In this document: positions 63,921 through 64,000 of the stretch, piece by piece | How positions within the stretch are numbered: position 1 is the first letter of the stretch | Layout: the number at the start of each line of letters is the position of its first letter | From: Intestinibacter bartlettii | GTDB lineage: Bacteria; Bacillota; Clostridia; Peptostreptococcales; Peptostreptococcaceae | Assembly (NCBI GenBank): GCA_025148965.1 | Contig: CP102273.1 | Location: forward strand, 1,674,001-1,738,000 | Length of the DNA stretch: 64,000 bases | Direction of reading: 5' to 3' | Notes under the pieces: model-generated | What the model saw: only the letters and a program-made list of their open reading frames with translations | Told to the model about the DNA's origin: nothing | Databases searched by the model: none | Program-made: the position numbers and the translations under genes

Positions 63921-64000
63921 CTATTTTTTTTCTTGTAAGACTTTTTTAGCTACGTCTGCTGCAGCAGCTGCATCTGTAGTATAGTAGTCTGCATGTACTT
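63921..64000 (-). CDS. mtaC: Methanol corrinoid protein MtaC, C-terminal end (partial)
   Basis: The window cuts this gene. The last 25 codons read VHADYYTTDAAAAADVAKKV then LQEKK and stop at 63921. That is the end of the B12-binding domain of MtaC-type proteins, where a G-AD-Y--DA pattern precedes the final amphipathic helix. It sits immediately upstream of mtaB in the expected order. The corrinoid-binding DxHxxG motif lies outside the window. Confidence 0.78.
   Translation of the reverse strand, partial: VHADYYTTDAAAAADVAKKVLQEKK

Noticed and set aside
1-64000. tRNA, rRNA or CRISPR loci
   Set aside because: No cloverleaf with a T-arm GGTTCAA-type motif, no rRNA-like conserved blocks and no regularly spaced repeats were seen on reading both strands; a tRNAscan or minced run would confirm.

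Overview
This window is about 64 kb of very AT-rich DNA from an anaerobic, spore-forming clostridium. It most resembles a member of the Peptostreptococcaceae (relatives of Clostridioides, Terrisporobacter, Intestinibacter and Romboutsia). That placement is inferred from gene content: spoVS, a two-gene SUF system, standalone ispH behind cmk and plsC, lexA next to a tyrosine recombinase, HesB-like small proteins, a bile-acid-type dehydrogenase and methanol methyltransferase genes. Starts are ATG, TTG or GTG behind strong AGGAGG-type ribosome binding sites. I see no rRNA, tRNA or CRISPR array.

Layout. 0-2.7 kb: end of an SDR gene, then a CsoR-controlled metal-efflux ATPase with two visible CsoR operators. 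2.8-8.1 kb: an Rrf2 regulator, tldD/tldE and a minimal sufC-sufB pair. 8.2-14.3 kb: CCA-adding enzyme, a DUF2284 protein, clpB, a thioredoxin and a HesB-like protein. 14.5-20 kb: housekeeping run (AI-2E-type permease, histidine phosphatase, flavoprotein, cmk, plsC, ispH). 20-24.3 kb: a LysR regulator divergent from aroD and a YdiB-type shikimate/quinate dehydrogenase, then brnQ. 24.5-31.1 kb: a duplicated-domain protein, then a two-component system and an FtsX-type ABC exporter resembling antimicrobial-peptide resistance modules. 31-38.4 kb: a solitary phage-type integrase, small membrane proteins, GNAT, HesB-like, trmB, and a secreted LRR protein with an unusual leader. 38.4-47.4 kb: spoVS, a 7-alpha-hydroxysteroid-dehydrogenase-like SDR, tdk, a decayed zone with three broken genes, alr, a XerS-like recombinase and lexA. 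47.7-57.2 kb: deoD, a VanRS-like two-component system, rtcB, a glycosyltransferase, a PduO-type adenosyltransferase, a hydrolase, a broken holin and a HicB-like protein. 57.2-64 kb: a secreted subtilisin, then a methanol-corrinoid methyltransferase island (mtaC end, mtaB, a CobW-type GTPase) facing a PocR-domain AraC regulator.

How it fits together. The right end is the most coherent accessory module. MtaB moves the methyl group of methanol to the corrinoid protein MtaC. The CobW-type GTPase may serve metal or corrinoid loading, and the PocR/AraC protein is the probable regulator. The PduO adenosyltransferase at 54.6 kb belongs to the same B12 economy. Between the regulator and the GTPase, on the minus strand, lies a 350-nt stretch with its own promoter, several stable hairpins and a duplicated 14-nt box. 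I read it as an uncharacterised structured RNA, and it is the best candidate here for something undescribed. Other unusual features are a ribosome binding site apparently bridged by a hairpin before the LRR gene, an inverted repeat enclosing a perfect DnaA box behind tldE, and promoter-proximal palindromes at csoR, aroD, lexA and deoD.
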